A stretch of DNA of 64,000 nt, taken from NCBI GenBank assembly GCA_016987375.1, contig PJRA01000313.1:3050059-3114058 (forward strand), read 5' to 3'. Each line of letters opens with the position of its first letter. Position 1 is the stretch's first letter. The position numbers and the translations under genes were made by a program. The DNA comes from Brachionus koreanus. Taxonomy: Eukaryota > Rotifera > Eurotatoria > Ploima > Brachionidae. Below, in pieces: positions 46,403 through 57,567 of the stretch. The notes beneath the pieces are model-generated. The model made no database searches, was not told where the DNA came from, and was given only the letters and a program-made list of their open reading frames with translations.

Positions 46403-47969
46403 TTAATCGAATTTTTTGTAAATTTCATTTTTTTCAAATTTTTTAATTTTTAGTTTTCCAGTTTAAAACAAAATCGTTAAACCAAAATTAAATATTTCAT
46501 ATATTTTTTTAAATAATAATTAGGGGAGAGCTCAGATAGTTTGTAATGGAAGTTAATCTCCCCTTCAGCCTGTGTTAAATAGTTTTGATGTTAAAATAAA
46601 ATTTGCAACTGATAAAACAGACAAAAATTTTTTTTTTTTAACAAACACTTGATTTTAGATAAAATATTATGCTCTAATTTGTCTAAATTTTTATTTTTCT
46701 ATTAGGGTCTTATTAGAGTATTTTACATCCAAAATATCCCTATACTAACAAAAAATCTATTTTCTTGTTTTAGCTTTCAAGTAAATTAATATTCTTTATT
46801 TATGCAAATTGTGTAGATTATCACGTTTTTCGAAATGTTCTTAAAATAAAATTAGTAAATTTAAAATTTCTTCAATTTTAATAAACATAGTTTTCTTAGT
46901 TTTGATAATTGAATAAAATGAAAGCATAGAATTGATAAAACAATTAATAAATATTTGATGCAATCATTATTTTTTTTCTTTTCAAGAAACGAATGTTGCT
47001 TTTTATTCATTTCAATTACAAGAATAGAATATAATAAAATGAGTAAAATTTTCAATTCTCTGAAAGAAAAAATGAAAAGAAATAGTTATCTTGAGTTAAT
47101 TAGATGTGCTTTTTTATTCAAAAAAAATTGACAAATATTCTTAAAAAGATAAAATGTAGTATTTAATTTAATTGTGTAATGCCTATTTTATTATTTCTTC
47201 TTATTTTCTTGAACTTTTTAATACTTTAACATAGTTCAACATTCTTTGAAAATTATTTAATCCAAGACTAAAAAAACTTTGCATAATTAAAAATAAAAAT
47301 ACAATGTAAAAATAAAATGTAGAATATCAACTATTAACTATTATTATTATTATTATAAAATAATTGAATATTAATAAATAATAATAATAATATATTGCAA
47401 TCTTTTATCGAGATATTTTTTCATAAACGGCCATCATTAGCTTAGATTTAAAATTAAAAACATAATCGCTAACTATATATGAGTTCTCTAGGTTTTAGTA
47501 TTAAGAAATCTTCCTCTTTCAGTTAAAATAAATTTTATTTGACAAAGCAATATTAAATTTGACAAAAGTGGATAACAAGTTTTATTAGCATTAGGAATGC
47601 CAAGAATTTTGACATGTATATAATTTAAAAAAGATATATTTATTTGAAAAAATTATTCAAAAGATACGAGGTTTTGTTAATTTTTCAAAAGAGTCAAAAT
47701 GAATCGTTTGGTACTTCCAGTGTTAATGAATTTAATGATCATTTAAATTTTTCATTTTAAAAAAAAAGAAAACTTTTAAAAAAAGCTTAATATTTTTTTA
47801 TTTAATAAAAAAAGAACAAAAAATTCCAAAATATAAAAAATCTTTTTCTATCTTTTTATTAGAAAAAATATTTTATAATTTTTAATAATGAAAAAGTTAA
47901 TTTATGGAGTTAAATATTATGATATATAGATCAAAAATAGTTAGATTAAATTAAAAAATTCGAAAATTT
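46403..47969. other. AT-rich spacer between converging genes
   Basis: Holds the probable 3' UTR of the BTB-Kelch gene with a stem-loop (46523-46563). Around 47340-47390 there are ATT and TAA simple repeats in opposite orientation. No gene is seen. Confidence 0.5.
46523..46563 (+). other. stem-loop downstream of the BTB-Kelch stop codon
   Basis: GGGGAGA and TCTCCCC pair perfectly over seven bases around a 27-base loop, about 120 bp after the stop. This is conspicuously G/C-rich in its setting. It may be a 3' UTR structure. Confidence 0.3.
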
Positions 47970-49434
47970 TTAATTTAATCTAACTTTTTTCACCCTTCTA
48001 ACCTGGGTTTTTTCATTGAATGTGACAGATTTTAGTGATGACATTGATTTTCGATTTTCATCTAAATTAAAATTACTAAGTCTATTTGTATCATTCTCTC
48101 CTAAAGATGAACCATCAGAGATGCTGTATCTATTGCTCAATGCCGAAACCTGACTTGGTCTTGAGCTAAAAACACTTAGCCTATTTTGCGAGGAAACACT
48201 CTCTCTATTTTGCTCAAAAGCAATTTTATTCAATGCACTAAGCCGATTCTCCAAAATTTGAGACTTTCTCTCTGGAGTTATCAAAATGCTTTTGGAAGGT
48301 CTTTTTTTTAAATTTTCAACCGCAAACTGGTGTCGCTGTATTGATCTTCGATTTATTGAAACTTCTGAATCGACACTAGTTCTGAAAATATTCACGCTTG
48401 ATCTTGATTTTGACTTTTTATGTTTTATCTTTTTTTTAAAATATGAAATTCCTAAAATTATGTAAATAAGCAGAATAATTGAAAACACCGTTATGAATAT
48501 TATTAAATCAGTTGAAAAATGTTCATAGAGCTTGTTTAAATTTAAAATTCTATAAGATAAATTGTTTTCAGAAGTATCATAATCAAAAATTTCTCTTTTA
48601 TGTTGAAGATTTGTTACTTGAGAGGAATGACTATCGCATTTATTTAAAAAACACTTTTCTCCATTCGAAATTAACGAGATATTCTGATTTACTCGAAATA
48701 TTGTTTTGAAATTTGGAGAGTTGCACTTGAGCTCAAACATTGAATTGTTAGTTGATAAATAATTTACTGAGTTTAGAGAAAATAATTTCAAAAATGGCAA
48801 ATAAAATGTCGGTAAACGATAAAATTCAATATTATCTAAAATTAATTCTTTGACTCTATTTGTCTTGATTTCAAAAACTGATTTTAAGAATATTTGAAGT
48901 GAGGAATTTTTATTCGAGTTAATTATTTCAAGTTTTGTGCAATTAAATGAAACTAAAAAATCTTTATGAATAAAAAACTTTGTTTTTGGAGCAAAATTTA
49001 AAATTTTAATTTTATCTATAGTTGTTATATTTTTATAATAATTTTTGATAAAAAATTGTGGAATAAAGAAAAGATCTAATTTTAAATTGGTCACATTATG
49101 AATCCTAAAAACTATATCAACCCTTGTTGCATCAGTGAAATAATTAATTGTTAAATTGATTAGATTTTGACTAAAGAAATTTTCCTTGCTGTTTATGTCC
49201 AAAATTAGCTGTAATCTTTGCTGAAAATTATCAACTGGGCTAGCCAAAAAATGTTCTCTTGAAAAACATTCAATTGGAAATTTATTCCAATTACATGTAG
49301 TGCCTACAAAATCCCTAATTAGTTTAATTAATTGGTAAAAAAAAATATTTACTTAAAATCTTAGGCTCACTTGGAATAATTTTTATAAATATAAAGCTAA
49401 ACAGAATAAGCTTTTTTTTACTAAATTTAAACAT
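47970..49434 (-). CDS. type I membrane protein with LRR-like ectodomain
   Basis: Two exons (49434-49353, 49303-47970; 49-bp intron) give 471 residues. The N-terminus (MFKFSKKKLILFSFIFIKII) is a signal peptide. The ectodomain of about 245 residues opens with CNWNKFPIEC, like a leucine-rich-repeat cap. It has a repeating LxxLxLxx(N/D) pattern (VKELILDNIEFYRLP, LKLFSLNSVNYLS) and closes with a CNSP...CFLNKC cysteine group. I therefore infer degenerate LRRs. A membrane helix is at about 275-298 (LIIFITVFSIILLIYIILGI), followed by a basic stop-transfer (KKKIKHKKSKSR). The 170-residue tail is Ser/Arg-rich with repeated NRLS/NRxS units, possible phosphorylation sites. No named family is recognised. 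Confidence 0.7.
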
Positions 49435-49605
49435 TTCAAATCACAAAACCATTTTATTTTAAATCTTAAATTTAATTTTTTTTAATTCTGGAGAAAAAAT
49501 TAGTATGCATAAATTTTATGAATTTAAAAATATTGAATAATTGTCTTGGTTATTTTTATTTCTAAGCTTAAAAAAAAGTTATTTAGTTGAATTCACAGTA
49601 TCTTT

Positions 49606-50896
49606 TTATTCGGGGTCATAAAAATCTATTACAGACCCACTTTCAAATTCATTTTTGATCAATATATGCCATAGACGCTCAACTGTCTGTTCAGGTTGAA
49701 CGAATTTTCCCTGTTCATACAACTCTAAATTAAGAAATTTTAAGTTCAAGATATTTAAAATTATTTCAAAACCTTTATAAGAGTCTGAAAAATGGGCTTC
49801 ACGATTTTCATATATTTGACGTTGCATGTCAGTATAAACAGGTCCAGGTTGATAATTTAGCACTCGTAATCTTGGCTCTTCTACGCTTAGACATCGAAAA
49901 AGAGTTGCTCTTGCGCTTCTAGCTATTATTGGGATATATAGTTCATTTTCAATTAAAGTTAAATAAAAAAAAAAATATTTATTTAATTACGAATTTTTCT
50001 TTTAGCCAGAGGATTTCTAATTAAACTAATTAAACCTAAATATCCTAATTTCAAACCATCATAAAAAAAATTACAATCTATTTAAATTTTTAATTATTTT
50101 CTCTTTTTATTAATTTAATTATTGGATTCATCTTAAAAAATAAATGGTTCAAAATTTAATGAATTCAATGTAAGATTCTTTTTTTTAATTCTATTTAGTT
50201 TTAGATGCAGTGTAATTTCTAATTTGGCTTTAATTATTCATCCAAATTTTAAATTAAAAACTAAAATTCATTAAAAAACAATTCTTACTCAGGTTTGATA
50301 GTAATATTTGATATAGAAAATAATTATATCAATTTTCTAATAAATTTCCATAATAAAACTTTACTTGTACAATAGCTTGAATAATTTTTTAGAGCAAGCG
50401 TTGCCATCAGAGAACTTATGTTGATGTGGTATTGTAATGGTATTTTTTCTATTGGGAATAAGTCTTTGAACGCGCAAATTAAGGTCCATACACTGAAGAC
50501 GTTTATCTGAAATTCTTTTTTTTTTGTTTCATCTGCTGATTCAATCGGCTCTAATCTAAGTGTTCCATGATTATAAAAAATTAACAACTCTTTGATATTA
50601 TTCAATTGGATATCAGCAAAATTTTCTTGGATTAATGTGATTATTTGATCTTTATTTAGATCGAGAGCAAAATCGATAGACATAGAAAGAATTACGTTCA
50701 ATGGTGATTGTGACTCCATTTGGCTTTTTACATCTGACAACTTCTCTTGATCTCGAGCTATTAGCAAAAAAATTGTATTGGATGAAAATTTTTGGTTCGC
50801 ATGAATGGCAATTGTGGCTCCAATTCCACGCGAAGCTCCTGTTACAATTATTAAACGCTGCATTTTGTTTTTGAAAAAAGATTCAATTTCTAGCAT
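49606..50896 (-). CDS. SPR: sepiapterin reductase
   Basis: Two exons (50896-50365, 49922-49606) give about 282 residues, close to the usual 260. This short-chain dehydrogenase makes the last NADPH-dependent step of tetrahydrobiopterin synthesis, needed for aromatic amino acid hydroxylases. Visible are the cofactor motif TGASRGIG (19-26), LIARD, the catalytic INISS serine, YCTS with the active tyrosine near 175, VLNYQPGPVYTDMQ, and the C-terminal ESGSVIDFYD ending typical of the family. The second methionine (residue 12, MQRLIIVTGAS) is an equally good start. The catalytic Lys of YxxxK falls on the splice: the GTAAAG donor used here gives YCTST, while stopping three bases into a GTTTTA donor site would keep YCTSK. 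The exact junction is uncertain. It lies 150 bp downstream of DBR1 on the same strand. Confidence 0.85.
49923..50364 (-). other. sepiapterin reductase intron
   Basis: AT-rich 442-bp intron with a usable donor (GTAAAG) and acceptor (CAATAATAG). It also holds a good-looking but out-of-frame donor (CCTGA|GTAAGA near 50290), which follows a stop codon and is therefore not used. Confidence 0.4.
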
Positions 50897-51045
50897 AATA
50901 ATTTATTTAATAATAATAATTTAGTGTCATTTAGATAATTAAATGATGCTTCTGAATTATCATAAATAAAAAATGTTTTTGCATAAAATTTTATTTACAA
51001 TAGAAACAATTTTTTTTATGAATAACAAAATAATATGGCACTGTG

Positions 51046-52493
51046 TTAGTCGCTTTCATCTAATAAATCATTATATAATTGAGTTGTACTTTCATTAATA
51101 ATTGAAGTTTTCCCCTTTTTTTCCAATAGAACTCTTATGGGGTCCCTGATATTGAGCATTTCACACAGAAGAGTAGTTTGTTCATTCAAATATATATCTT
51201 TTGATTCTCGTTTATCGCTAGAAATTTCCGAATGAATTGGACCAGTTTGCTTAAAATTCAAAGGAATTTCATAGCAATTTTGAAAGTCTTCATTTAAATC
51301 GTTTATTTCTTGTTCAGTGATGGTTAGATTTTCTTTCTGCTCGATTGGCGCTCTATTGTAACTATCTACTGAAAGCAAATGATCTGTTCTTTTCAAAATA
51401 CACAACCATTCAGGATCGAGGCTTAAAAATTTTTTATTCTCATCTCCATCAATGTCAATTACTTGCAGAAATTTTCTTCTTGGTAGACATTTATCCAAAG
51501 ATAAAAATTTTGTTTCTTTTTGCTCGTTATTCTCGCTTTCATGCTTGTAAATGCTTGAGAATTTAACATGCAAATGAGCACTAAACCAAAATTTTGGTTT
51601 CAATAATTTCAAAAGACGTTCATTCTCAGGTGAACCCAATGTATTAGAATTAATTTCATTAGCAAAATAGGGCTTAATTTTTATCAGCTGTTGAACATTG
51701 CCATAATGATAAATGCCAGTTGGCCAGTCGTGAGTTAGCATTATATCGATGGGCTTTTTTACTTGAGAAAGACGAAATATTTCCAAATTTCTTACATGGT
51801 AGATACTATGCAAGGTTCCATGGTTAAATGGTGGAAATTCGTAATGTCCTTTGTAAAAATCTTGGGATTTATATATTCCGCTTAGACCAGCAATTCGTAT
51901 CCCTGCAAAGTTTATAACATTTGCATATCCCATGTAATAAATATTAGGTGCTACCCATCCGCCTTAATTATAATAAAGATTATGTATTGTCTATATAGAG
52001 TAGGATATTGTCAGTGGCGTCAGAATAAAAAAAAATCAAATATGAAAATTTGATAATAATCGAGTATAAGAATAAACAATAATATTTAGAAATTTTAAGC
52101 ACTGCGGCCATCAAAACGACCAAAACCAAGTTTTCGCGGTCTTATGGCTGCCACTGATAGTACCCAAAACTAGTCTTATAGAAAATTCAAATAAATCTGA
52201 ATACCGTAAGGAAGCTCTTTCAAGTATGATGAAGCTTCATGATTACCCCCAATGAAAATTGTTAAAAGAGGAGCTTTACTTATTCCAGCATAATATTTCC
52301 AAAAAGAGCACATGGATCTGTACTTTTCTGGCACTGCCATTGATTCTAAGTCTTTTTCATTTCGGACCGATTGAAAATCACCACAAATTACTAATAAGTC
52401 AATTTTTAAATTATTCTCTTTTTCTAAATATTCAATGGTAGAGTAAATTTTGTCAAGCTCGCCGTGGCAACATCCCTCAATTGCAATTTTCAT
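51046..52493 (-). CDS. DBR1: RNA lariat debranching enzyme
   Basis: Two exons (52493-52205, 51962-51046) close at 402 codons. The protein is a metallophosphoesterase that hydrolyses the 2'-5' bond of excised intron lariats in the nucleus. Family landmarks: [11 protein letters not shown] (residues 7-17, metal ligands Cys 8/9 and His 10), ICGDFQ (Asp 39), IGGNHEAS (Asn 85, His 86), [12 protein letters not shown] across the splice, [14 protein letters not shown], and [10 protein letters not shown]. The second half aligns through FLSLDKCLP and the C-terminal EMLNIRDP helix. At 401 residues it is shorter than human DBR1 (544): the long acidic disordered tail is absent and it ends soon after the catalytic module. 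The 242-bp intron is mostly a short inverted-repeat element. Confidence 0.93.
52012..52156. repeat. short inverted-repeat element in the DBR1 intron
   Basis: CAGTGGC at the left and GCCACTG at the right bound a 145-bp, GC-richer, non-coding element. The similarity of the ends extends a few bases outward (TATTGT and TACTAT). It is related to the element in the NCOA5-like intron. CAGTGGCG ends suggest a hAT-type MITE, but no 8-bp duplication is readable. Confidence 0.5.
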
Positions 52494-53542
52494 TATAATA
52501 ATATTTAAAAAAGAAGTTCAAATTTTCTATAAATCAAGTTTTTTTTATTCATTTAAAATTGAAATAGCTATTATGACAATTTTTTTGTCATTTAACATTT
52601 TTCTAGAAAGAATTAAAATTAAAAACATTCAAGTCTATTTAATTTTTTTTAGTTAAAAAAAAAATATGGATGGCATATTTTCTTTTGGTTTAAAGCAGAA
52701 AATTTAGCTATTAGCATATAAAATTGTTCTAAGATTATTATTTAAGTTGTTCGTTTGCATAATTTTAATATTGTTAACAAATAATTTTTTTTGATGAAAT
52801 ATTTAGTTTTTTTTTTAAATTTAAAAATTTGCTTTTAATTTGTTTTTGTATTGAGACAATGAAAACTATACCTTTCTTTAAAAATACTCTTTTAGGGAGC
52901 TTATTATAATAAATTTTATGTTTTGGTGGCAATTTTTTATTTTATGCCTCGTAAAGATCTAATTTTTTTTAAATTTTTTGCCAAAATATGTGCATCGAAA
53001 CAAAAAATTCTAAATTATTACCAATTTTATTTTGTTTATTTAAATGTAAATTTTAACAAGATCTAATCAATAGTTTATTACTTTTAATTTTAAAACTACA
53101 TTGAGGTAATTTTTGTCAATATTGTGCCAAAATATTTTTAAAAATTGAAAATCTTTTTCATTGTTAATATTTAATTTTTTAAAAGGAAAAATTTCTTTGA
53201 AAATGATGAAATGAAAAGTTTACGAGAAATATTTGAAATATTTACAAATCAAACTTTAAGTTCTTCGTTCTATTATATTTATTGATTACTAAAAATTTTC
53301 AAAAATTCATAATTTTGGCCATATTTTATTTTAATAATTTTTTCAAATTGTTTTTTTTTGGAATTTAATTGTTGAGTTTCATTTGAAACTTAAGCCACTT
53401 TTATTCAAAAAATTTCAACTTTTATGCTAATATATTAACTAATAATTTAAACTTTGTTTATGGTTACCATCGGTTATTTCAGAATTTTAAATTTTTAGTT
53501 TTATTTTGTTTTTGGTCGATAGTTTTTAAAAATTTTGTTAAA
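52494..53542. promoter_or_regulatory. divergent spacer between DBR1 and the TGOLN2-like gene
   Basis: 1.05 kb of very AT-rich DNA between two start codons facing away from each other. It presumably contains both promoters. No specific element is recognisable. Confidence 0.3.
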
Positions 53543-55004
53543 ATGAAAAACAAGTGGAGCCTGAGTTATCTCTTGTTCATTTTTTTAATATTCAACTCGC
53601 ATGCTTCGGTAAATCTTAGGATAGTTCGAGAAATTTCTGATACTCAAAATTCTCAAATCAATGAAACAAAAAGTGAAGGCATTAGTCAAGATTTAAATGC
53701 GGAAAAAAATGTTGTAAAAGTTGTAACTTCTTCTTCAAATGTTAATTCAACTTCAGCTGTTTTGCAAGCTAAAGTTAATGACACCATGATGACAAATTTA
53801 AACGAAACAAATGTTGCTCGGTCAAATCAAAATAACATCATCATTAATAATTCTCAAAATAATAGCAATTCAAATGCGACTGTCAGTAATTCTTCATTTA
53901 ATACTACTTCAACTACAACAATTTTGCAAATATTATCTAATAATTCCTCGAAAAATTCTAACCATTCTATCACTAATTCTATTTCTAGTACTACAACATC
54001 GAATTCTAATATATCTACTACAAAAATAGACGATAATAAAGAGAATAAAAATGATGGTCAAAAAGATGATCCAAATGAAAATAAAAATGATGGTCAAAAA
54101 GATGATCTAAATGAAAATAAAAATGATGGTCAAAAAGATGATCCAAATGAAAAAAAAAATGATGGTCAAAAAGATGATCTAAATGAAAATAAAAATGATG
54201 GTCAAAAAGATGATCCAAATGAAAATAAAAATGATGGTCAAAAAGATGATCCAAATGAAAATAAAAATGATGGTCAAAAAGATGATCCAAATGAAAATAA
54301 AAATGATGATGATAATGATGACCAGCAAGACCTTAAAAATGATTTGAACCAGCAAGATTTTGATGATTTTGCTAAAGAAGACAAGATAAAAAATAATAAT
54401 GGTGATAATGTGGATCCACCTATAAAATTTGTAGATATAAAAAATAATCCAAAAGGTACAATAATAAAAATAGTAGAAATAGCACTAATTTTTTTTTCTA
54501 AGATTCAAATTCAAATAAATTTCCGTATGATAATGATGATGAAGGATCATCTGCTGGTTTTTTAACCTATTTTTTGATAATATCTGGATTTTGTATCGGT
54601 GCATATATTGTTTATCATAACAAAGCAAAGGTAAATTTTAATTTAAAATATTTATTTAATAAAATGACCATTAATTTAAATAAAATTAAAAGATATTAGG
54701 AGTTCTGATTGAAGGCCGACCGAACAGACGCTACTATCGTCTTTAACCCCTATTAGTATTTTTTGCGAACATTTTTCTATCATTATTATTGCTTAACTTT
54801 TTATTTTGTTAATTATCTGTTTCTAGTTTATTTGATAAATGGTCAATTATTATTTAAGATAATTTTTCAGCTCTCATTTGATAATATTTTTAGGTATTTG
54901 GATTAATTATTGAGGGTAGAAATTCAAAAAATCGAAGGAGATTAAATTCGCGAGTTTATACACGAATTGAAAATGTTCAAGATGCTATGCCAAATGCCAA
55001 TTGA
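53543..55004 (+). CDS. TGOLN2: TGN38/46 (TGOLN2)-like trans-Golgi membrane protein
   Basis: Exons 53543-54455, 54503-54630 and 54894-55004 close at 384 codons, 383 residues. Signal peptide at 1-22 (MKNKWSLSYLLFIFLIFNS). The lumenal domain is Ser/Thr/Asn-rich, with many N-x-S/T sites, followed by a 12-residue tandem repeat and an acidic linker. One membrane helix (GFLTYFLIISGFCIGAYIVY) follows. The tail begins YHNKAKVFGLIIEGRNSKNR and contains YTRI. It parallels the TGOLN2 tail (YHNKRK...EGKRSK...YQRL), whose YxxPhi motif recycles the protein between the plasma membrane and the trans-Golgi network. Repeats in the lumenal domain are also a TGOLN2 trait, though of different sequence. Identification rests on topology plus tail similarity. 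An alternative last exon lies in the final intron. Confidence 0.75.
54038..54309 (+). repeat. coding 36-bp minisatellite (12-residue repeat)
   Basis: About 7.5 copies of a 36-bp unit encode NENKNDGQKDDP or its DDL variant. The units are almost identical at the DNA level, differing mainly by the Pro/Leu codon (CCA or CTA) and one AAA. The array lies in the lumenal part of the TGOLN2-like protein and is highly acidic and hydrophilic. The near-identity points to recent expansion, and the copy number is likely variable between individuals. Confidence 0.9.
54693..54746 (+). CDS. TGOLN2: alternative last exon of the TGOLN2-like gene
   Basis: Inside the last intron, AAAAG precedes a 54-nt open segment. 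In the phase left by exon 2 it reads ILGVLIEGRPNRRYYRL and then TAA. It parallels the distal tail (VFGLIIEGRNSKNRRRL) and ends in YYRL, a YxxPhi motif. It is GC-richer than the intron around it. Either exon can follow HNKAK in frame, so the gene could make two tails. The acceptor has little pyrimidine, but several accepted introns here are equally poor. Confidence 0.6.
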   Translation: MLGVLIEGRPNRRYYRL

Positions 55005-57567
55005 AAATTTTCTAAAGCTTATTGATTTTAATTTTTAATTACTCTAAGGTAAAAGTAACAAATTTTTGATTTAAAATAGTTATCCGATTTTAATTATTGA
55101 TTGATTTATTCTCATTATTATATAATTTATCAAATAATAATAATAAATACTTAAAATTCTTTGTATTATTTACTATTTGAATTGAAAAATTCTAAAAATT
55201 GAATCCTTTTCTTTTTAAAAAATACTATCTTGAAATATTATTTTTCACATATAATTCGCTTTTTTATTGAAAATAATAAATTTTTTGTAAATAACAACAA
55301 AAACACTTTTAAATACAATCTAAAAGCTTCATATGAGAAATTTTAAGAAAAAAAAATTGTTATTGAAAAATAATAAAAAAAACTAAAAAAAAGTTTCTAA
55401 ATACTATTTAAATATCTAATCAAATATTAAAATTTAATTTAAGGCTATCAAATTAAATTTTTTTTGTTTAAACTAAAGACTATACTTTATTATCTATTTT
55501 AATTTTATTAATTCAATATCAAAACCCAAGTTAATTAGAGTCTTTTTTACAAAGAATCGATGATACATAGTCCTAAAGATAAAATCATAATACTGAATTT
55601 TAGTTGACAGATTGCTTTCCAAGGCTATATGGTACAAATTGATTTTTATATTGAAAGATGATGATCTAATCAATTTTACATTAAAATTAAAATAATTGCT
55701 ACAAATTAAATAAAAAATAAGAAAATTTGTTAATCAATATCATTATACAAAAGTGTACAATTTTTTACTAAAAAATTATACTTAAGAATCTTTTTTAAAA
55801 CTTATTAAAATAATAAATTTATATTTTTGTTAAACCATCAACTTAAGTTTAAATGATACAAAGCCTAATTAATTAGCATTACGATTTAAATTTTAATTGA
55901 TTAATTTTTCATTTAATTATAAGCAACTAAGGAACAAATTCATAATCTCGGTATATTAGATTTAAAAGAGTATCATTTCAAACAAGAAGAGTCATATTTT
56001 TTAAAATCAATCACTTTTAATTTCAAAAAGATTAATCTTGTATGCATTAATTATTGAATCATAATACATTACAAAATAAACAATTTTAATTGAATTGTTT
56101 TTAAATAAAATATATAAATGAGAAAAAATTAGAAAAAAATTATTCTTCGAAAATCAGAAATAATACAATTACGTTTAAAATTTAAAAGTAGATTTCAATA
56201 TTCTATCATTAAATTAACTGTCATTATATACGATATTTAGCTTAAGAATAAGTATTTATATTTTTTGAAAATAAAATATGCTTTTTTCTAAGCATTTTTT
56301 ATTAAAATCTAATAAGTGTTAACTTATCTAAATCAAGAATTTTTAAAGATTAAAAACTGCGCTTTAAGATTTTTGAAATTTTGCAACTTTAAAAAAAAAA
56401 TGCAATGCAAATATTTTTTTCATAAGCTTATCACATTATTTTGGAGGGATAGAAAAAAGTTATTAATGAATTGGATTTTTCAATGTACATTATTCAAGTG
56501 TTTGAATTTAAAATGACCAATTTGCAAAAATAAAAAATAATAGTTAAATATTTTATTCATACTTTTTGTTGTTTAACTAAGTTTTAATTATGTGCTCTCA
56601 TTTAGTGTAAAAATCATCCTTTATGTATTCTCAAGATACCAAACAAAAAGTGTTTTTAAGCAAAAAAAAAAGAGTCAAATCGGCAATTTAAAAAATGGTT
56701 GCTTTTCTATTGATTAAAAATCTTGATTTTTCTTTACCATATTGGCACTAAAAATAGAAAATTTGCTTGATTTTTCTATATCAAGTTTTGCAAAATATTT
56801 GTGGCATGCGACGAAGTGTTCATATCCGTTCATAGGAATGAATAAATTTCGTATCCAGTTTATATTTTCTCAAATGTAGCAAACAAGATTGGATGGTTAT
56901 CAAAAAATTTTTAAATGGTAAATAAAATGACGAGGATTTTTCAGCCGAATTAGCTTTGTTTGCGGCTGAACATTTTCTCACAATTTATCGTGTGCAGTAT
57001 TTAAGTGGCTGGTTCTCAAATCAAGTGGTGAAAAATAAATTTTCTTCAACTATAAAAACTTGTGCATCATTTAAAATTATGTACAGCATACCGAGAACAT
57101 CTTTTTTAACACATAAAAACCACGCACACGAATCTATAAAAGTTTCAAGTCGCAAACAATATTAAATCTTGGACTTGAAATATTTTTTCTCGTTGTTTTA
57201 ACTTTTTTGTTTTAGTAGCAAAAAAAGATATATTATATTATATTTTTAAATCGCTATTTTTAACTAAACTCAATAGAATAGAATTTAAATTAAGTCTGAT
57301 TTTGACTTACGTATATAAATTTTTTAAGAGTCCAAGTTTGACTTTGGCCCAGTAAAAACTTTTTTTGGGACTTTTAAACAAGTTTGATCACGCAGCAGAT
57401 ATCTTACACAAAGGATAGTTTAATGAGCGCTTTGAAAGACGCTTTCTTATGCTATTATTATACCCTTGTATAAATAACTACTTAAAGCTATTTTTTTTCA
57501 AATATTAGTTTCATTTTTATAAATTATTAATTATAGATTTTTAAATCTAGTTTTTATTTGATAAGCA
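55005..57567. other. AT-rich intergenic stretch
   Basis: No intact gene in 2.6 kb. The only coding-like material is the decayed transposase-like piece at 56884-57165. Confidence 0.5.
56884..57165 (+). pseudogene. possible hAT-type transposase fragment
   Basis: One frame reads QDWMVIKKFLNGK, a stop, then DFSAELALFAAEHFLTIYRV and on to RTSFLTHKNHAHES. The spacing of AEL-x-x-FxAEH, a leucine-rich middle and a terminal RT-x-L resembles the ZBED5/FAM200-type hAT transposase domain. The match is loose, there is an internal stop, and no start codon or ends of an element are visible. Confidence 0.3.

Noticed and set aside
54018..54290. Antisense His/Phe-rich open frame across the 36-bp repeat array
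   Set aside because: A mirror of the in-frame repeat on the plus strand, which has a signal peptide, exons and a membrane helix; not a gene.
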